DNA of 9,080 nt, taken from an uncultured Actinomycetes bacterium. GTDB lineage: Bacteria; Actinomycetota; Actinomycetes; Nanopelagicales; Nanopelagicaceae. The notes beneath the pieces are model-generated. The model searched no databases. It was not told where the DNA came from and saw nothing but the letters and a program-made list of their open reading frames with translations. How positions within the stretch are numbered: position 1 is the first letter of the stretch; each line of letters starts with the position of its first letter. This document shows positions 6,670-9,080 of the stretch, piece after piece. The stretch lies in contig CAITAV010000138.1 in NCBI GenBank assembly GCA_903890345.1, positions 1-9,080 on the forward strand. Direction: 5' to 3'. The position numbers and the translations under genes are program-made.

Positions 6670-7596
6670 TTAATTGAAATGGTGCCAGGAATCTGGCGCT
6701 TTTTTCATTTCCAGAACTTTTACGCCGCTTCCTTCGATAACTCTTCCTATGCAAATCCCTGGAAGATTTACTCCAGTTGCCAAAAGGACATGATCTTCTC
6801 CGCCGCCTAATACCAAATCCCAGACATCGCAATCTAGCGTTTGAGCAATTGCTGCAAGGTCTGCAAACCCATCGCTCTTTTCAATCTTCTTAGTATCAAT
6901 TTCAATTGCGACCGATGAAGCTTTACTTATCTGTTCTGCCTGAACAAGCAAAGAATCGCTGACATCGCACAACGCATGTGCGCTTTTAAAAGTACGCATA
7001 AGTGCGGGATCGAGTTCCGGGGATTTGAATTGAGATAAGGCTCGCGAAAAGGCCGGTGAATGTGGCAAATTTTTTGTCAGTATTTCAAAACCTGCACGCG
7101 AGAAACCAGGTAGTGCTGATACATAGACCGAATCACCTAATTGGGCGCCGCTTCGAGTGATGTGTAATCGCGAAGTTCCGACTGCCGTCATCGAGATCAT
7201 GATCTGTTCGGCTCGCGATAAATCACCACCTACAACGACTGAGTCAGATTTGGCTGCGGTGTCTGCAATGCCTTGGGCAAGTTCTTTGATCCAGGAAAGT
7301 TCTTCGTTACCAGTTAACGTTAAAGCGATAACGAGATAACGGGGATCTGCTCCCATTGCATAAACATCTGCCAAATTTGCAACGGTAATTTTTGAACCAA
7401 TCTCGTATGCACTCGACCATTCGCGTTTGAAATGAACGCCTTCAATTGCCATATCAGTTGTAATCACGGAGTGATGATCGGTTGTGACAACGGCTGCGTC
7501 ATCGCCGATTCCCACTATTACGTCTGGGTTACTTTTATTTGAATGCGAAAAGATTGAGGAGATCTCCGAAATTACCTGCTCCTCATTGAAATTCAT
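6670..7596 (-). CDS. thiL: Thiamine-monophosphate kinase
   Basis: ThiL phosphorylates thiamine monophosphate to the active cofactor thiamine diphosphate, using ATP and Mg2+, in the cytoplasm. It belongs to the PurM/AIR-synthetase-like fold. Visible motifs: 'GIGDDAAVV' (29-37, with metal-binding D32/D33), 'TTDMAIEGVHF' (46-56), 'ANLADVYAMGADP' (73-85), 'VVGGDLS' (121-127), 'ALCDVSDSLL' (208-217) and 'GGGEDHVLL' (264-272). The 308-residue length is normal. In the fifth motif Ser215 replaces the more usual Gly of 'SDGL'. The ATG at 7594-7596 has no proper ribosome binding site, but a -10-like TATTCT ends 6 nt upstream, which suggests a leaderless mRNA. The gene diverges from the RAM-domain gene and converges on rpmB, whose terminator overlaps its last codons. 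Confidence 0.95.
   Translation of the reverse strand: MNFNEEQVISEISSIFSHSNKSNPDVIVGIGDDAAVVTTDHHSVITTDMAIEGVHFKREWSSAYEIGSKITVANLADVYAMGADPRYLVIALTLTGNEELSWIKELAQGIADTAAKSDSVVVGGDLSRAEQIMISMTAVGTSRLHITRSGAQLGDSVYVSALPGFSRAGFEILTKNLPHSPAFSRALSQFKSPELDPALMRTFKSAHALCDVSDSLLVQAEQISKASSVAIEIDTKKIEKSDGFADLAAIAQTLDCDVWDLVLGGGEDHVLLATGVNLPGICIGRVIEGSGVKVLEMKKAPDSWHHFN
6682..6705 (+). terminator. Rho-independent terminator of rpmB, inside the thiL 3' end
   Basis: The stem GTGCCAG (6682-6688) pairs with CTGGCGC (6693-6699), giving seven pairs with one G-U, around a GAAT loop and followed by six T (6700-6705). It lies 20 bp after the rpmB stop. The same bases read on the minus strand encode residues close to the thiL C-terminus. 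On the minus strand the hairpin is not followed by a U-run, so it should act in the rpmB direction only. Confidence 0.85.
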
Positions 7597-7602
7597 GCCT
7601 AA

Positions 7603-7608
7603 AGAATA
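7603..7608 (-). promoter_or_regulatory. Candidate -10 element for leaderless thiL
   Basis: TATTCT on the minus strand fits the TANNNT form of actinobacterial -10 elements and is separated from the thiL ATG by exactly 6 nt, so transcription would begin at or next to the A of ATG. No good -35 is visible. Leaderless mRNAs are common in Actinobacteria; the assignment here is inferred from spacing. Confidence 0.4.
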
Positions 7609-7612
7609 CTCA

Positions 7613-7642
7613 TTGCCGCATCGGGTTCAGATGGGATAAGTT
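7613..7642 (+). promoter_or_regulatory. Candidate promoter of the RAM-domain gene
   Basis: TTGCCG (7613-7618) and TAAGTT (7637-7642) are separated by 18 bp and match the -35 and TANNNT -10 patterns. A start near 7649 would give a leader of about 22 nt that includes the ribosome binding site at 7657-7664. It lies back to back with the thiL -10, so the two genes share a 74-bp divergent region. Confidence 0.35.
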
Positions 7643-7656
7643 GTCCCCTCAAGAGC

Positions 7657-7664
7657 AAAAGGAG
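7657..7664 (+). promoter_or_regulatory. Ribosome binding site deciding the start of the RAM-domain gene
   Basis: AAAAGGAG ends 6 nt before the ATG at 7671. An in-frame TTG at 7641 would add ten residues encoded across this site, so the ATG is the better start. Confidence 0.8.
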
Positions 7665-7670
7665 TCGCGC

Positions 7671-7904
7671 ATGTCAGTTCAGGCATACATTTTGATTCAA
7701 ACTGAAGTGGGTAAAGCGTCCAGTGTTGCAGCTGCCGTCTTGGCAATTCCTGGAGTGACATTAGCCGAAGGTGTAACAGGTCCATACGATGTAATTATGC
7801 GAGCCGAAGCGCCAAGCATGGAAGATTTTGGTCGAGTTATATTGTCAAAAGTTCAAACAGTTCCTGGCATTACACGAACATTGACGTGCCCAGTTACTTA
7901 CTAA
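7671..7904 (+). CDS. Stand-alone Lrp/AsnC ligand-binding (RAM) domain protein
   Basis: This 77-residue protein corresponds to the C-terminal effector-binding and oligomerisation domain of Lrp/AsnC regulators (the RAM domain), with no helix-turn-helix. It shows the family pattern: strand 'VQAYILIQTE' (3-12), helix 'ASSVAAAVLAIPGV' (16-29), 'AEGVTGPYDVIMRAEA' (32-47) with the characteristic GxYD, helix 'MEDFGRVILSKV' (50-61) and the closing 'VPGITRTLTCPV' (64-75). Full Lrp regulators are about 150 residues, so this is a single-domain form. Similar small proteins lie beside thiL and ddl in many Actinobacteria. Such domains usually bind amino acids and assemble into dimers or octamers; whether this one binds a ligand, or partners with a full-length Lrp, is unknown. 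Its stop overlaps the ddl stop on the opposite strand. Confidence 0.88.
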   Translation: MSVQAYILIQTEVGKASSVAAAVLAIPGVTLAEGVTGPYDVIMRAEAPSMEDFGRVILSKVQTVPGITRTLTCPVTY

Positions 7905-8968
7905 TTTTCTAGTACACCATTTGTTCTTAGCTGCGCTGTTTTTATTAACTCTTCAATAATACTTTCATAGTTCTTACCGGTTGCTGCCCACATTTTTGGA
8001 AATACTGATGTTTGCGTAAATCCTGGCATCGTATTGAGTTCATTGATAAATACTTCACCTGATGTTGCATAGAAGAAATCCACGCGTGCTAATCCTGAAC
8101 AACCCAAGGCTTTGAATGCTTGAATCGCTTTAGCTCTAATCTCTTCGGCAACATCACTAGGAATCAGGGCTGGCAACTCAATTTTTGTAGCGCCATCTAA
8201 ATATTTGGCTTCAAAATCGTAGAACTCAAACTTTGGATCTATCGATATAGATCCCACTATTGAAGCCTCTGGTGATCCGTTAATTTCAAGAACAGCGCAC
8301 TCAACTTCAATGCCGTGAATTGCCTTTTCGACCAATGCTTTGGAATCAAATTTATGAGCTTCATCAATAGCAGCAGCGAAGTCTTTTTCAGACTTAACTT
8401 TTGTTGTCCCGCGACTTGAACCACCACGAGCGGGTTTTACAAAGAGTGGATACTCCAATGCTGCTGCGTTCTTTTCGAATTGAGCACGCAATGATTTCCA
8501 CTCACTCTTTTTTACAACAAAACCTGGAACAACACTCATCCCATGGGATGCAAAAATTGGCTTTGCAAATGATTTATCCATCGCAACGGCGCTTGCAAGA
8601 ACACCGCTACCGACATAGGCAATATTTGCCATCTCGCAAAAGCCTTGAATGGTGCCATCTTCACCGTAAGGACCATGCAAGAGTGGAAAAATAACATCAA
8701 CATTTAATGGTTTTTTATCAACACTAAGTCCATGTATGTCTGCAACAACTTTAGGGGCATCAGTTGGAACTTCAGGTAATACTCCCCCACGAATTTCTAA
8801 AGGAAAATTCTCTTGAACATGGACCCATGTTCCGCTTCGAGTTATGCCGATAAGTATTGGTTCATATTTACTTCTATCAAGGGCAGCTAAAACACCACCG
8901 GCAGAAACGCAGGAAATTTCATGTTCGCTCGAGCGACCACCAAAAATGATTGCAATTACTTTTTTCAT
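7901..8968 (-). CDS. ddl: D-alanine--D-alanine ligase
   Basis: Ddl joins two D-alanines, using ATP, to make the dipeptide end of the peptidoglycan precursor. It is a cytoplasmic ATP-grasp enzyme, here 355 residues, a normal actinobacterial length. The order of motifs is complete: 'IIFGGRSSEHEIS' (7-19, catalytic E15), 'LHGPYGEDGTIQG' (97-109), 'AMDKSFAKPIFASHG' (129-143), ATP-grasp lysine in 'FVKPARGGSSRG' (176-187), 'LVEKAIHGIEVEC' (212-224), 'FYDFEAKYLDG' (249-259) and metal ligands D297, E310 and N312 in 'ARVDFF' and 'INELNTMPGF'. The Tyr of 'EAKY' (Y256) matches the residue that in E. coli DdlB favours D-Ala, so a D-Ala-D-lactate (VanA-type) ligase is unlikely. The start ATG overlaps the preceding gene as ATGA with only a weak ribosome binding site, which suggests translational coupling. 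Confidence 0.96.
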   Translation of the reverse strand: MKKVIAIIFGGRSSEHEISCVSAGGVLAALDRSKYEPILIGITRSGTWVHVQENFPLEIRGGVLPEVPTDAPKVVADIHGLSVDKKPLNVDVIFPLLHGPYGEDGTIQGFCEMANIAYVGSGVLASAVAMDKSFAKPIFASHGMSVVPGFVVKKSEWKSLRAQFEKNAAALEYPLFVKPARGGSSRGTTKVKSEKDFAAAIDEAHKFDSKALVEKAIHGIEVECAVLEINGSPEASIVGSISIDPKFEFYDFEAKYLDGATKIELPALIPSDVAEEIRAKAIQAFKALGCSGLARVDFFYATSGEVFINELNTMPGFTQTSVFPKMWAATGKNYESIIEELIKTAQLRTNGVLEN

Positions 8969-9080
8969 GCGCGTTTTTTCTTGAAGTTGCCAGTGCGCGG
9001 CAAATCCGATGTGTGAGGATCAAATATATGTGCAGGTCTTTTTTCACCGCGAATGTCTTCTAGCATCGTGGTTAATTCTC
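8965..9080 (-). CDS. C-terminal end of a gene upstream of ddl, probably PlsC-type acyltransferase (partial)
   Basis: An open frame enters from the right edge and ends in TGA at 8965-8967, giving 37 residues beginning 'ELTTMLEDIRGEKRPAHIFD' and ending 'LPRTGNFKKKRA'. The pattern 'LLEEIRGE-x-P-A' followed by a 'DP...' and a basic 'TGN.K' tail resembles the C-terminus of actinobacterial 1-acyl-sn-glycerol-3-phosphate acyltransferases, which often lie in a plsC-gpsA-ddl cluster. The catalytic HX4D motif is outside the window, so this is a memory-based resemblance on a short, poorly conserved tail. GpsA is the main alternative but seems less likely, since its C-terminus lacks this basic tail. The 4-bp ATGA overlap with ddl shows that the two belong to one operon. 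Confidence 0.5.
   Translation of the reverse strand, partial: ELTTMLEDIRGEKRPAHIFDPHTSDLPRTGNFKKKRA

Noticed and set aside
7641..7670. TTG start ten codons upstream of the RAM-domain gene
   Set aside because: The ribosome binding site AAAAGGAG lies inside this extension and is correctly spaced for the ATG at 7671; the family begins there.
7929..7943. Possible terminator AGC-TGC-GCT followed by G and T5 after the RAM-domain gene
   Set aside because: The stem is only 3 bp, far too weak for an intrinsic terminator, and it lies within ddl coding sequence.

Overview
The window looks like a chromosomal segment of a low-GC actinobacterium, most likely of the small-genome freshwater acI / Nanopelagicales (Planktophila-like) type. 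The base composition is visibly AT-rich (roughly 40-45% G+C by eye). The set ddl, a stand-alone Lrp/AsnC ligand-binding (RAM) protein, thiL, a four-cysteine rpmB and recG is nevertheless the cluster familiar from high-GC Actinobacteria such as Streptomyces and Mycobacterium. The organism call is an inference from composition and gene order, not from a marker gene.

Layout from left to right. Positions 1-580 (minus strand) hold the N-terminal quarter of recG, running off the left edge. Positions 634-6257 hold a complete minus-strand cydA-cydB-cydD-cydC operon. CydAB is the cytochrome bd quinol oxidase and CydDC the heterodimeric ABC exporter needed to assemble it. The four genes are packed tightly, with a 16-bp gap for A/B and 4-bp start/stop overlaps for B/D and D/C. 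recG follows 53 bp after cydC on the same strand and is probably co-transcribed. A 217-218 bp divergent region (6258-6475) separates cydA from rpmB (plus strand). rpmB converges on thiL (minus), and the rpmB terminator hairpin lies inside the last thiL codons. thiL diverges from a small RAM-domain gene (plus), which converges on ddl (minus) with overlapping stop codons. The right edge holds the last 37 codons of a gene overlapping ddl by 4 bp, probably a PlsC-type acyltransferase.

Functionally the window combines a self-contained respiratory module (high-affinity oxidase plus its maturation transporter) with housekeeping genes for thiamine diphosphate formation, ribosome structure, DNA repair, peptidoglycan precursor synthesis and probably phospholipid synthesis. 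There are no RNA genes, CRISPR arrays, mobile elements, prophage genes or long repeats. No gene-free stretch exceeds about 220 bp.

I do not see a new multi-gene system. The points most worth a second look are local: the placement of cydABDC inside the thiL/rpmB/recG neighbourhood; a possible hairpin that masks the recG ribosome binding site just after the cydC stop; a CydD ATPase domain lacking the usual beta-hairpin segment between Walker A and the Q-loop; a terminator embedded in a convergent gene's coding end; and a probable leaderless thiL.
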